Positions 9,613-18,951 of a DNA stretch of 64,000 nucleotides are shown piece by piece. A model generated the notes under the pieces. It saw only the letters and a program-made list of their open reading frames with translations. It had not been told where the DNA came from and made no database searches. The position numbers were made by a program, and so were the translations under genes. Numbering within the stretch: the first letter of the stretch is position 1; each line of letters opens with the position of its first letter. Source of the DNA: Bacteroidaceae bacterium HV4-6-C5C (lineage in GTDB: Bacteria > Bacteroidota > Bacteroidia > Bacteroidales > Bacteroidaceae). The DNA lies in assembly GCA_007896885.1 (NCBI GenBank), contig VOIU01000016.1, forward strand, positions 16,926 to 80,925, given 5' to 3'.

Positions 9613-12600
9613 TTAGAAAGAAACATTTACGCCAACTGTATAAGTACGAGCTTGCGGATAAACACCGCGGTCGACGCCAAGCGAAGTAGCACCTGAAGAA
9701 ATTTCAGGGTCATAACCCCAATATTTAGTCCAAGTTATAAGATTCTCAGCCTGTACATAGAAACGTAGGCGTTCGATGGTCAATTTGCGAGTCAAGCTTT
9801 TGGGCAATGTATAACCAAGCGTGATATTTTTGAGGCGAAGGTAAGAACCATCGCACACATAGAGATCAGACACCAACCAATTAGTAGCATCACCAGTAGC
9901 CAAACGAGGATACTTATTAGAAGTTCCTTCACCTGTCCAACGTCCAAGCATCCATGAAGGATAGTTTCCTGAAAAAACGTCTGAACGATATGTTGCATCA
10001 AATACATCAGCACCAGCCACACCTTGGAAGAAAACATTGAAGTCAAAGCCTTTCCAATCAGCGTTAAAGTTTAAGCCAAAAGTCCAGTCTGGAGTACCGT
10101 TACCAATGTTGGTACGGTCAGCAGCCGATATTTGTCCATCCCCGTTTACATCCACAAAACGAGTATCACCGGGAACAGCATTTGGCATAATCATATTGCC
10201 ATCCTTGTTGACATAAGCACGGACTTCATCCATATTCTGAAAAACCCCTTTGGTTTTGTAACCAAAAAAGTAGGGAAAAGGCTGACCATTTGATCCACGG
10301 GTACCACCACCTGATATGCCCTGAATTCCATCCAAATCCTTATAACCACTGTCATTACCCAAATTTTTCAATTCGTTCTTGAGATAAGTTGCGTTACCTT
10401 TGACTGCAAAATGGGCATCGGAAACATTCCATTTATAACCAAGCTCAAATTCAAAACCACTGTTCTGCATATCGCCCACGTTTCCGAGAGGTTTAGTTTC
10501 GCCCACATAACTAGGAATCGGCATTTCAAGAATCATGCCATTGGTCTTCTTTATGTAGTAATCTACACTAAATGTCAATGCATTATTCAAGAAGCCCAAA
10601 TCTACACCCAAATCGGTTTGTTCACTTTCTTCCCATTTCAAATCGGGATTGGCCAAACGTGTAGCTTTTGAACCGTTAAACTTGACAGCATTCTTACCAA
10701 AGAGTACGTTATTACCCATAGCGGTAAGTGAGGTATATCCAAACTCATCAATGTTATCATTACCATTTTTTCCCCAGCTGGCACGTAGTTTCAGATTAGA
10801 TAACCAATCGCGCGTGTCGGCCATGAACTCCTCGTTCATCACATTCCAACCCGCAGATGCAGACGGGAATACACCATACTTATTATTCGAGCCGAATCGA
10901 CTGGAACCGTCGCGACGTATCGTAGCTTGGAACATATAGCGCTCTGCATAATTGTAGCTTAAACGTGCGAAGAGAGAAGACATTGTGTGCTCAATCCTAG
11001 GAGCACCGGAAACACCGTGCTGAACGATGGCATGGTCAATGATTTTGTTGCCTTCTGCATCTAATATGTAGTTGCCACTCTTATCCGTCTTGTACGTATA
11101 TTCAACGTCTCCTGTGGCATAGTAGATAGAGGGTTTATCGGGGTTTACCAGATTCCAACGATTTCCATTTAGATAATCACCTTTGTATTTAAGTGCAGAC
11201 TGCCCCAGCACCACACCAAAGCTATGTTTACCGATAGTCTTGTCATAGGTCAAAGTATTTTCAATCTGCCAGGTTACATTCTGTTCTTTACTGGAACTAG
11301 CGCTTGTATGCGTAGCATTATTGTTTCCAGAAAGGTAATAAAGCGTCTTCGTTGCCCCTTCATTACCCCAGAAGCCCATGTCGGCACTGTAGTTGAAGTG
11401 GTATTTCAAGTTATCCCACAACTGCAGATCAATGGAAAACTTGGGGACAAATTTATGTGACCAATACTTCGTAGGATTCAATGTCATCATAGCCAATGGA
11501 TTATTCATTTCTTGATAACTGCCGCGATAACCTGGAACGGTATAAGGATTACCATTTTTGTCGCGAGGTAAATCATACTTAGAATAATATTTAATCATCT
11601 CCTCAGCTGCATCACCTGTCAATGTAGGTGTCAAAATTGGAGACAAATAAAGAGCGGAACCCAAGGCAGAACCATATTCTGAATTAGTGGAAATACCGGT
11701 AGAATGAGTACGCATATAAGCAATGTTAACGCCTAAGTCTAATTTATTGAGAAAACTACGCTCCTTAGAAGCATCAATTAAATTGTATTGTGTATTTGAA
11801 CGAATAGTCAGACGATCATAATTAGATTGACCATAATTACCACCTACAATACCATCTTGCGTAAAGTATCCTAAAGAGAGATAATAATTCACCTTTTCAG
11901 ATGCGCCGCTAATCGATACATCATGATTCACCACAGGAGCATTATCATTGAAAAGAAGTTCTTGCCAATCTGTTCCGAATCCTTTGATATCATTACCCAT
12001 TGCATCTTTTAAATGGTAAGGGTCAGCATAAATAGGAGCCCCACCACCATTCAACGACTTCTCATTCTGTAAAATGGCATAATCTGTAGCACTTGTCACA
12101 TCACGCTTCTTCCAAGCACTCTGCCAACCATAAGAGAAGTTATAATTAATATTGGCCTTACCGGTTTTTCCTTTTTTGGTGGTCACAAGAATTACACCAT
12201 TAGCTGCACGTGCACCATAAATAGCGCCGGAAGCTGCATCTTTCAACACCTCGATAGATTCAATATCATTTGGATTCACAAAGTCAAGACCTCCGCCAAT
12301 AGGCATACCATCTACAATATAAAGTGGATCACTATTATTTATAGTACCGATACCACGCACACGTACACGAGGAGAGTCTCCGGGTTGACCGGAAGCAGAT
12401 GTCACATCCACACCAGCTGCTAAACCTTTCAACGCATTATCCATACGGATCGGTGACTTACTAGCTAAATCATCACTGGTTACCTTTGCTATAGAAGCAG
12501 TAACCACGCTTTTCTTTTGAACGCCATAGCCAACAACCACAACCTCATCAAGAGCTTTAGTATCTTCTTTTAAGACGACTCTGATATCCCGTTGCCCCCG

Positions 12601-12852
12601 CACTGGAATATCTTGTGTTACAAAACCAATATAAGAAATAGAAAGAACAGCATTGGTGGGTACTGACAATGAGAATTCCCCATCCAAACCTGTGATAGTG
12701 CCCGTTGTAGTGCCTTTCACTGCGACACTTACTCCAGTTAACGGTTCATTATCCGAACCGCTAATCACAGTACCTTTTACCTGTATGTTTTGAGCATACA
12801 CAGAAGCTAAGGTAAAGCTTAACAGAAATAAAAATGATAATAACTTTTTCAT
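9613..12852 (-). CDS. SusC/RagA family TonB-dependent glycan transporter (PUL1)
   Basis: The 1079-residue product has a signal peptide (to about residue 20), a CarboxypepD-regulatory-like beta-sandwich (about 24-110), a TonB-box region (DEVVVVGYGVQKKS), a plug domain (about 120-220, VRVRGIGTINNSDPLYIVDG) and a 22-strand-type outer-membrane barrel ending in an aromatic residue (NVSF). There is no STN domain, so it is not coupled to an ECF/anti-sigma system, unlike the PUL2 SusC. It imports oligosaccharides across the outer membrane. It is the first gene of PUL1. Its leader has a 14-nt stretch (12866-12879) and start-codon region (12845-12852) complementary to the two sRNA candidates described at 25968 and 47829. 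Confidence 0.96.
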   Translation of the reverse strand: MKKLLSFLFLLSFTLASVYAQNIQVKGTVISGSDNEPLTGVSVAVKGTTTGTITGLDGEFSLSVPTNAVLSISYIGFVTQDIPVRGQRDIRVVLKEDTKALDEVVVVGYGVQKKSVVTASIAKVTSDDLASKSPIRMDNALKGLAAGVDVTSASGQPGDSPRVRVRGIGTINNSDPLYIVDGMPIGGGLDFVNPNDIESIEVLKDAASGAIYGARAANGVILVTTKKGKTGKANINYNFSYGWQSAWKKRDVTSATDYAILQNEKSLNGGGAPIYADPYHLKDAMGNDIKGFGTDWQELLFNDNAPVVNHDVSISGASEKVNYYLSLGYFTQDGIVGGNYGQSNYDRLTIRSNTQYNLIDASKERSFLNKLDLGVNIAYMRTHSTGISTNSEYGSALGSALYLSPILTPTLTGDAAEEMIKYYSKYDLPRDKNGNPYTVPGYRGSYQEMNNPLAMMTLNPTKYWSHKFVPKFSIDLQLWDNLKYHFNYSADMGFWGNEGATKTLYYLSGNNNATHTSASSSKEQNVTWQIENTLTYDKTIGKHSFGVVLGQSALKYKGDYLNGNRWNLVNPDKPSIYYATGDVEYTYKTDKSGNYILDAEGNKIIDHAIVQHGVSGAPRIEHTMSSLFARLSYNYAERYMFQATIRRDGSSRFGSNNKYGVFPSASAGWNVMNEEFMADTRDWLSNLKLRASWGKNGNDNIDEFGYTSLTAMGNNVLFGKNAVKFNGSKATRLANPDLKWEESEQTDLGVDLGFLNNALTFSVDYYIKKTNGMILEMPIPSYVGETKPLGNVGDMQNSGFEFELGYKWNVSDAHFAVKGNATYLKNELKNLGNDSGYKDLDGIQGISGGGTRGSNGQPFPYFFGYKTKGVFQNMDEVRAYVNKDGNMIMPNAVPGDTRFVDVNGDGQISAADRTNIGNGTPDWTFGLNFNADWKGFDFNVFFQGVAGADVFDATYRSDVFSGNYPSWMLGRWTGEGTSNKYPRLATGDATNWLVSDLYVCDGSYLRLKNITLGYTLPKSLTRKLTIERLRFYVQAENLITWTKYWGYDPEISSGATSLGVDRGVYPQARTYTVGVNVSF

Positions 12853-12907
12853 AAGTTTTACTAAATTAAGATTAACAAATCTCTCTTCTGTTCTTAATAG
12901 AACATCA

Positions 12908-12915
12908 CAAACATA
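12908..12915 (-). promoter_or_regulatory. PUL1 promoter -7 box
   Basis: On the minus strand this is TATGTTTG, matching TAnnTTTG, about 55 bp upstream of the susC ATG. No good -33 element is present at the usual spacing, as expected for a promoter that needs an activator. Confidence 0.55.
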
Positions 12916-12958
12916 GACGATAATACGAGAGAATGTATGCTAATATAGTATTTTTTAA

Positions 12959-13056
12959 TACGTCAAATAAAAAATATATCTACGTCATGAATACGTCATT
13001 AAAATATAATTGATTGATTTTCAATAATTAATGTATACTTTGGATACATACGTCAT
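12959..13056. promoter_or_regulatory. Four TACGTCA(T) direct repeats upstream of PUL1
   Basis: TACGTCA occurs at 12959, 12981, 12992 and 13049. The last three have a following T. The first three are 22 and 11 bp apart, so they lie on one face of the helix, 45-140 bp upstream of the -7 box. This fits a binding site for a PUL activator. A near-palindrome ATGTTATACAACAT follows at 13060-13073. Apart from these the 349-bp gap 12853-13201 is AT-rich and holds no gene. Confidence 0.45.
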
Positions 13057-13201
13057 ACTATGTTATACAACATAATCTCAATATTTCACAGTTTTAAAAG
13101 CCTATTTTATAATAATAGTTAACCTTTGTAATATAGCCTGAATAGAGAAGGGATAGATAGAGACAATAACGAGTAGAAAAAGAGAAATAATACTATAAAA
13201 A

Positions 13202-15406
13202 TTATCTATTAAAGAGTTCGAAAGTAAATTTGCAGCCAAATTCATTATACTTCCAATTTGCAAAACTAACAAATACACCAAAATCAAAAATATGGGTACC
13301 TATGCCATATCCGGCTTCTAAATATGGCTTGAGATGTGGCACAACTAAACCATTCAAATACAAGCGCTCAGTGAGGATGTTTTGAGAAGGATTTAGGAGA
13401 TGATTGAGTAGCAGAAATGGTGATTCATAAACTAAATGTCCACGAAAATACTTCCGGGATGAGTTATACCAACGTGAATCAAGTAGTTGAAACACACCTC
13501 CTATTTCATCATTCCAGCCTACCGGTAAATTAGAGCGCGTGAAATTAGTAAAATCAACAAAGAACATTTCTTTCTGATTTGTAAAAGCACCCCATCCGAA
13601 GCGATAATAGAAATCACGCAATAATCCCAAAGATAAGTGATGCTGCATATCAAACTCAAAACTTTCATAACGACCGGAGCTATTGAAAATGCCTCCAATC
13701 CCCCTCTCCCAATCCATTGAAAAGGTTGGGTATTTGGAGTGAAGATTTACCTTACGAGCACCATCCATATAGTAATATTGACCGGGAGTCCACGCCAAGC
13801 GGACATGGGGTGCAAAACTGCTATAAGTATGATGAAGCTGACTTATGATGTCCGACGAACTTCGACTCACAACGTTTTTTAATGAATCAAAATTTGAGCG
13901 ATTAACTTCCGTACGTTTATGAATGGAAAAACCGACATCTAATAATAATCCATTCGTAATTTCCCAACTATGCCGCAATTTTAGATATAAGTCATTAAAA
14001 TAGTCCAAATGAATCTGATTAAAATCGAAAATACTATCTGGAATACTTTTCAAGTCATCAAGGATATCACTACTATATATACGGTTACCATTACCTATAT
14101 TAATATGAAGTGAAGATCGCTTGCGGGGCCAGTAATCAAAATCGGAATTAATGGACCAATAAAACTCTTTCCTCTTAAAATTATATCCTAGCTTAGGAGT
14201 AACTCGTAGTAAGCGGTCGTTGCGAAAAAGCGCCGTATATTTAAACTCTTGCCGATAAGAAACTCCATTGCTAGCACCATAACTCAATAAAAAAGGATTG
14301 ATGAGAGGGGAACAACGAACACTGCCCAACTTAGCAAAGTCAACCGTGTAACGATTGGTCAACACATCGCCCAACTGTCCCCAAAACTCGAGAGTTTTAT
14401 TGCCTTCCCTTTTGTTCCGTTTCAGTGTGTCTTGACTTAAGAAGTATTTACGATAAAGATTCTCTTCATGAGCAGAAAGAGGAATGGGTCGTATATTAGT
14501 GAAAAATAAGCTATCGGTATGGCAAGCGTTCGTATCACAATGTAAATTATAAGATCCGGTCAGATCATACTTATTCTTTGTAGGATCAAAAAGCTTCGAC
14601 GCTAGAAACTTTTTCTTTATTTCATTATAATTAAGCAATGCAATATACTTACAATCAATCACATTGCCCAAAAAGCGAAACGTTGCATCTGCATCATAAT
14701 GCACCGGGAGAAATTCATTTGCTTTTCCAACATCTCCCAAGCGCATTAATAAATTAATCTTAAGTAATTCAGATCGCCCTATAAGCCTTATTTCACGTAC
14801 GCTCCAAACTTTATCACTCACTATCATATAACCATTAACCAGCTGAAAGCTTTTTATTTTGGGGGTAAAGCTAATTTTATAGCGTATCCCTCCATGATCC
14901 TTTATTATGGAATCTACCTTATAAGAATAGTATTTCATAGCATTCGGAGCAAGAGGAGACAACAGCTTATTATATAAAATTGTTGATGAATAGATGTTTA
15001 TATGAAAATAGTCAGCTAAACGTCCGTCTAGTTCCCAAAATTCGGAGGATGTGCCTACAGCAGCTTTAACTTTCTGATCATATATGTCGGGAGCGGTAAA
15101 ATGAAGGTCACTATACATCTCCATTAGATATTCCCGCACTCCTTTCTTTAGACGGAACATAGTCGGGACATAACGAAGTAAGTGATTTTTCTTGCGAATA
15201 TTGACCCCGCCTTTGACGTAAAAATCAGCTTTATATTCGCTAATAATATTTTCGTATACAGAAGCAAAAGAGATTACATTGGACATTATAGAATCTGCTG
15301 ACAACTCGGACGCTTTTAGCGAGGAAACAGTTGCAGCCGGAACTTTCAAAGAAAAGGAAAGTACAATAATGAAATATATTCCTATAATGTAATTATTATC
15401 TTTCAA
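13202..15406 (-). CDS. DUF5686 family outer-membrane beta-barrel protein
   Basis: The 734-residue product has an N-terminal signal-like hydrophobic segment (about 8-25). An N-terminal region (about 30-300) follows the DUF5686 pattern: ISEYKADFYVKGG, FxAPDIYDQKVKAAVG, then KYYSYKVDSIIKDHGGIRYKISFTPK. The rest is barrel-like and ends YNEFGCKFTFELF. Most DUF5686 proteins carry a CarboxypepD-regulatory-like domain at the N-terminus; this one starts directly in DUF5686. Function of the family is unknown. It lies upstream of PUL1 on the same strand but is separated from it by 349 bp with a promoter, so it is probably not part of that operon. Confidence 0.75.
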   Translation of the reverse strand: MKDNNYIIGIYFIIVLSFSLKVPAATVSSLKASELSADSIMSNVISFASVYENIISEYKADFYVKGGVNIRKKNHLLRYVPTMFRLKKGVREYLMEMYSDLHFTAPDIYDQKVKAAVGTSSEFWELDGRLADYFHINIYSSTILYNKLLSPLAPNAMKYYSYKVDSIIKDHGGIRYKISFTPKIKSFQLVNGYMIVSDKVWSVREIRLIGRSELLKINLLMRLGDVGKANEFLPVHYDADATFRFLGNVIDCKYIALLNYNEIKKKFLASKLFDPTKNKYDLTGSYNLHCDTNACHTDSLFFTNIRPIPLSAHEENLYRKYFLSQDTLKRNKREGNKTLEFWGQLGDVLTNRYTVDFAKLGSVRCSPLINPFLLSYGASNGVSYRQEFKYTALFRNDRLLRVTPKLGYNFKRKEFYWSINSDFDYWPRKRSSLHINIGNGNRIYSSDILDDLKSIPDSIFDFNQIHLDYFNDLYLKLRHSWEITNGLLLDVGFSIHKRTEVNRSNFDSLKNVVSRSSSDIISQLHHTYSSFAPHVRLAWTPGQYYYMDGARKVNLHSKYPTFSMDWERGIGGIFNSSGRYESFEFDMQHHLSLGLLRDFYYRFGWGAFTNQKEMFFVDFTNFTRSNLPVGWNDEIGGVFQLLDSRWYNSSRKYFRGHLVYESPFLLLNHLLNPSQNILTERLYLNGLVVPHLKPYLEAGYGIGTHIFDFGVFVSFANWKYNEFGCKFTFELFNR

Positions 15407-15433
15407 ACTAGTAATACCTAAACAAACAAAGGC

Positions 15434-15441
15434 AAATATAG
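15434..15441 (-). promoter_or_regulatory. Promoter -7 box for the DUF5686 gene
   Basis: On the minus strand this is TATATTTG, 28 bp upstream of the ATG at 15406. It is arranged back to back with the promoter at 15476-15510. Confidence 0.55.
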
Positions 15442-15475
15442 AAAAAAAGAGTGTAAATAAAAGGAATAGCTGAGT

Positions 15476-15510
15476 TTTGTACTTAATTTAATTTTTTCTT
15501 TTTACATTTG
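15476..15510 (+). promoter_or_regulatory. Promoter for the Crp/Fnr regulator
   Basis: TTTG at 15476-15479 and TACATTTG at 15503-15510 are 23 bp apart, matching both halves of the Bacteroides consensus. The gene starts about 30 bp further on. Confidence 0.65.
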
Positions 15511-15538
15511 TGCTGTATAACACAGTTTTGTAGCATCT

Positions 15539-16240
15539 ATGGTAAAGATGAACTTATCTGACATAAACGTTCCAGACCTTATAGCTGATATGTGGGAACC
15601 TTTGGATAGTGAGCAGCGAGATTTTCTCGCAAGTCACTTTACGATTCAAAGCTATAAAAAAAATGAAATCATATATTGTGAAGGTGAAAGCCCCCAATAT
15701 ATGATGTGTCTTCTCAATGGAAAAGTGAAAATTTATAAGGATGGCGTTGGCGGACGAAGCCAAATCATCCGAATGATTAAACCTGTAGAATATTTTGGTT
15801 ATCGCGCCTATTTTGCTAAAGAAGATTATGTTACGGCTGCCTCTGCATTTGAACCCTCATTGGTTTGTTTAATTCCAATGAATGCTATTATATCTTTAGT
15901 TACTCAAAATAATAATTTAGCCATGTTTTTTATCCGCCAGCTATCCATCGATTTGGGGATCGCAGACGAGCGTACAGTCAATTTAACACAGAAACATATC
16001 CGTGGAAGATTGGCTGAATCTCTCTTATTCCTAAAAGAGAGCTACGGTCTGGAAGAAGATGGTTCAACACTTAGCATCTATCTCTCACGAGAGGATCTGG
16101 CAAACCTCTCAAACATGACAACATCAAATGCCATAAGAACATTATCTAACTTCGCAACTGAGCATCTTATTACTATTGATGGAAGAAAAATTAGAATCAT
16201 TGATGAAGAAAAATTAAAGAAAATCAGTAAGATCGGATAA
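15539..16240 (+). CDS. Crp/Fnr family transcriptional regulator
   Basis: The 233-residue product has a cyclic-nucleotide-binding-type beta-roll (about 25-140, IIYCEGESPQYMMCLLNGKVKIYK) followed by a Crp-type helix-turn-helix (about 160-225, LSREDLANLSNMTTSNAIRTLSNF). There are Cys residues at about 43, 53 and 105 but no Fnr-type N-terminal Cys cluster, so an iron-sulphur sensor is not supported; the effector is unknown. Either ATG 15539 or ATG 15548 could be the start. It is divergent from the DUF5686 gene and upstream of the GH20 gene (90 bp), which are its likeliest local targets. Confidence 0.88.
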   Translation: MVKMNLSDINVPDLIADMWEPLDSEQRDFLASHFTIQSYKKNEIIYCEGESPQYMMCLLNGKVKIYKDGVGGRSQIIRMIKPVEYFGYRAYFAKEDYVTAASAFEPSLVCLIPMNAIISLVTQNNNLAMFFIRQLSIDLGIADERTVNLTQKHIRGRLAESLLFLKESYGLEEDGSTLSIYLSREDLANLSNMTTSNAIRTLSNFATEHLITIDGRKIRIIDEEKLKKISKIG

Positions 16241-16330
16241 TACGATACTTGTTTATCCCCCAAAAACAAAAACCGTACGAACGGCTTCGGATATATCCAG
16301 ATAATTTATAACTTAACACCATTTATTATC

Positions 16331-18778
16331 ATGAAGAAAAAAATTAATCTTCTACTACTAGTAAGTACTTTTATGTTGTTCTCAGGATTCCAAAAAGCTG
16401 ATAGAAGTAAAGAAAACACTTACCCTATTGTTCCACTGCCAAACGAACTAATTCCTCAAGAAGGGCGTTTCAAATTGACCGACAAAGTTGCTGTTTTAAC
16501 GGAAAGTTGTTCTGAAGAAGTAAAATCCATTGCAAGCAGTTTTGTTTCGCAAGTAAAAAGAGCGTCAAATATTTCGTTACAAACGATTCAAAGCAATAAG
16601 GCAAAGCAGCCTACAATTCGTTTTATTCAACAAGAAGGACTTCCGAAAGAAGGATATCAACTCACAGTTTCAACTGATGGTATAACCTTGGTTGCGTCGG
16701 AAGCTAATGGCTTTTTTTACGGCGTGCAAACGATCTATCAACTTTTGCCTCCACAGATATATGGTAAAGAGGTGGTAGCATTGGCTGATTGGTCAGTCCC
16801 GGGAGTTAAAATAAAAGATGCTCCACACTTTAAATACCGCGGTTTAATGCTGGATGTATGCCGTCATTTTTCTTCAGTAGACTATATCTATAAATTTATC
16901 GATATGCTAGCTGCTCACAAAATGAATACATTTCATTGGCATCTGACTGATGATCAAGGCTGGCGTATTGAAATAAAAAAATATCCAAAGCTTACTGAAA
17001 TTGGTGCGAAACGTAAAGAAACTCTCACCGATTATTATTATACGAACTGGCCTCAAGTTTTTGATGGAAAAGAGCATGGCGGATATTACACGCAAGAACA
17101 GATTAAGTCTGTAGTAGCCTATGCCGCCAGCAAATATATTACAGTAATACCCGAAATTGAAATGCCCGGACATGCAATGGCTGCAATAGCGTCTTATCCT
17201 GAACTTTCTTGTACTCCGGATATTAAATATGACGTCGCTTGCACATGGGGAGTATTCGAACAAGTATATTGCCCTAAAGAAGAGACCTTTGGTTTTCTCG
17301 AAGATGTACTGAATGAAGTCATGCAGTTATTTCCCAGCAAATACATTCATATTGGCGGAGACGAATGCCCCAAAACAGCATGGGAGAAAAGTAAAGAATG
17401 CCAGTCGCTTATCGCAAAACTTGGCTTAAAAGATGATACCACTCCTAATGCAGTGGACGGACGTAAGCACTCTAAAGAAGAAAAGCTTCAGAGCTATTTT
17501 ATCACTCGAATGGAGAAATATCTGAATAGTAAAGGTCGCAATATTATCGGATGGGATGAAATATTAGAAGGAGGATTGGCACCAAATGCAACAGTTATGT
17601 CGTGGCGTGGAACCGAGGGAGGTATTAATGCTGCAAAAGCAGGACATGATGCAATCATGACTCCCGGAGCGTATGTATATTTAGATCATTATCAGGAATC
17701 TCCTGAAATAGCACCGACTACCATTGGTGGATATAATACGCTGAAAAAAACTTATTACTACAATCCTGTACCGAATGATGCCGACGAAGTTGTAAAACAG
17801 CATATTATAGGTATTCAAGGTAACATTTGGACCGAGTATATGCAAAACGACAGTCGCCGCGATTATCAAGCCTTTCCACGTGCTATTGCGATAGCGGAAA
17901 CGGGATGGACAAAGCCTGAGCATAAAAATTGGACTAGCTTCTGTAAACGCATGATTACGGATTTCTCCAGAATGGATATTATGAATGTAAAAGCTTGCCG
18001 GAATTTCTTTGATGTAAATATTGATACTCACGTATACAATGACACATTGAAAGTTGCATTAGAAACCTTTTATCCAAATGCGGAAATCAGGTATACAACA
18101 GACGGAAGTACTCCTACCAAAAATTCCAAACTTTACCATAATCCTTTCCCACTTAAAGGTAACATAAACTTGAAAGCTGCTTCTTATAAAAATGGAGAAT
18201 TATTAGGTAAGATCAGTGAAAGAGCTATCTATGGAAATTTGATCAGCGGGAGATATTATACAACAACTCCTGCGGTAGGTTGGACTAGAGGAGACATCTT
18301 TGGCGAAAACAACACCCTCGGAGAAGATAAAACAACATTAGGACTAACCAACGGGAAACGTGGTAACATTGCATCTTACACTCCATGGGTCGCTTTCCCT
18401 TTGAATGATAAATGTAATAATGAAGTAGTATTTACTGTTGATTTAGGAGAAGCGAAGGTTGTTAGTAAAGTGGTATTCGGAACACTCTATAATCCGGCAT
18501 TCCGAGTATTGCCGGCAGGAGCAGCGAAAGTAGAATTTTCAACGAATGGAAAAGAATATAAGGAAATTATAAATACTTCATTCACTCGCGAATATCCTGA
18601 AAAAGGTCGCAAAATGTTCACTGACGTTCTGTCCTTTACTCCAGCCAAATCGCAATTTATCAGAATCACTTTACAAAGTGGAGGTACAATTCGCAATGGG
18701 ATTGATTGTCGAAAAGACAATCCAACTGCCACAATTCTCCCTTCAGACTTATATATAGATGAAATTGAGGTATATTAA
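16331..18778 (+). CDS. GH20 beta-N-acetylhexosaminidase with C-terminal discoidin-like domain
   Basis: The 815-residue product starts with a signal peptide (about 1-20). A GH20 N-terminal alpha/beta domain (about 30-165) and the catalytic barrel (about 168-520) follow. The barrel carries HWHLTDDQGWR and HIGGDEC with the catalytic pair Asp344-Glu345. A chitobiase/hexosaminidase C-terminal-like module (about 575-640, IRYTTDGSTPT) and an F5/8 type C-like domain (about 690-815) follow. The enzyme removes terminal GlcNAc or GalNAc from host glycans, probably in the periplasm. It is followed by a very strong terminator and has no susCD partner here, so it is an isolated enzyme possibly controlled by the Crp/Fnr gene before it. 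Confidence 0.93.
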   Translation: MKKKINLLLLVSTFMLFSGFQKADRSKENTYPIVPLPNELIPQEGRFKLTDKVAVLTESCSEEVKSIASSFVSQVKRASNISLQTIQSNKAKQPTIRFIQQEGLPKEGYQLTVSTDGITLVASEANGFFYGVQTIYQLLPPQIYGKEVVALADWSVPGVKIKDAPHFKYRGLMLDVCRHFSSVDYIYKFIDMLAAHKMNTFHWHLTDDQGWRIEIKKYPKLTEIGAKRKETLTDYYYTNWPQVFDGKEHGGYYTQEQIKSVVAYAASKYITVIPEIEMPGHAMAAIASYPELSCTPDIKYDVACTWGVFEQVYCPKEETFGFLEDVLNEVMQLFPSKYIHIGGDECPKTAWEKSKECQSLIAKLGLKDDTTPNAVDGRKHSKEEKLQSYFITRMEKYLNSKGRNIIGWDEILEGGLAPNATVMSWRGTEGGINAAKAGHDAIMTPGAYVYLDHYQESPEIAPTTIGGYNTLKKTYYYNPVPNDADEVVKQHIIGIQGNIWTEYMQNDSRRDYQAFPRAIAIAETGWTKPEHKNWTSFCKRMITDFSRMDIMNVKACRNFFDVNIDTHVYNDTLKVALETFYPNAEIRYTTDGSTPTKNSKLYHNPFPLKGNINLKAASYKNGELLGKISERAIYGNLISGRYYTTTPAVGWTRGDIFGENNTLGEDKTTLGLTNGKRGNIASYTPWVAFPLNDKCNNEVVFTVDLGEAKVVSKVVFGTLYNPAFRVLPAGAAKVEFSTNGKEYKEIINTSFTREYPEKGRKMFTDVLSFTPAKSQFIRITLQSGGTIRNGIDCRKDNPTATILPSDLYIDEIEVY

Positions 18779-18787
18779 GCCTATTCT

Positions 18788-18836
18788 AAAAATCAAAGTG
18801 GGATTTTGTTTACAACAAAATCCCACTTTGATTTTT
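18788..18836. terminator. Strong bidirectional terminator after the GH20 gene
   Basis: A perfect 23-bp stem (18788-18810 with 18814-18836) encloses a 3-nt loop, starts with AAAAA and ends with TTTTT. It can end transcription from either side. The next gene, trxB, is convergent. Confidence 0.85.
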
Positions 18837-18951
18837 AGTCAATATATGTAATATAAATTATGAGAAGCATTCGCATATAGCGAACCTATAAAAGAACAAA
18901 TCTATTAATTCAAACCATAAGAGGGCTTAAATTACTCCCAGATTATCAGAA

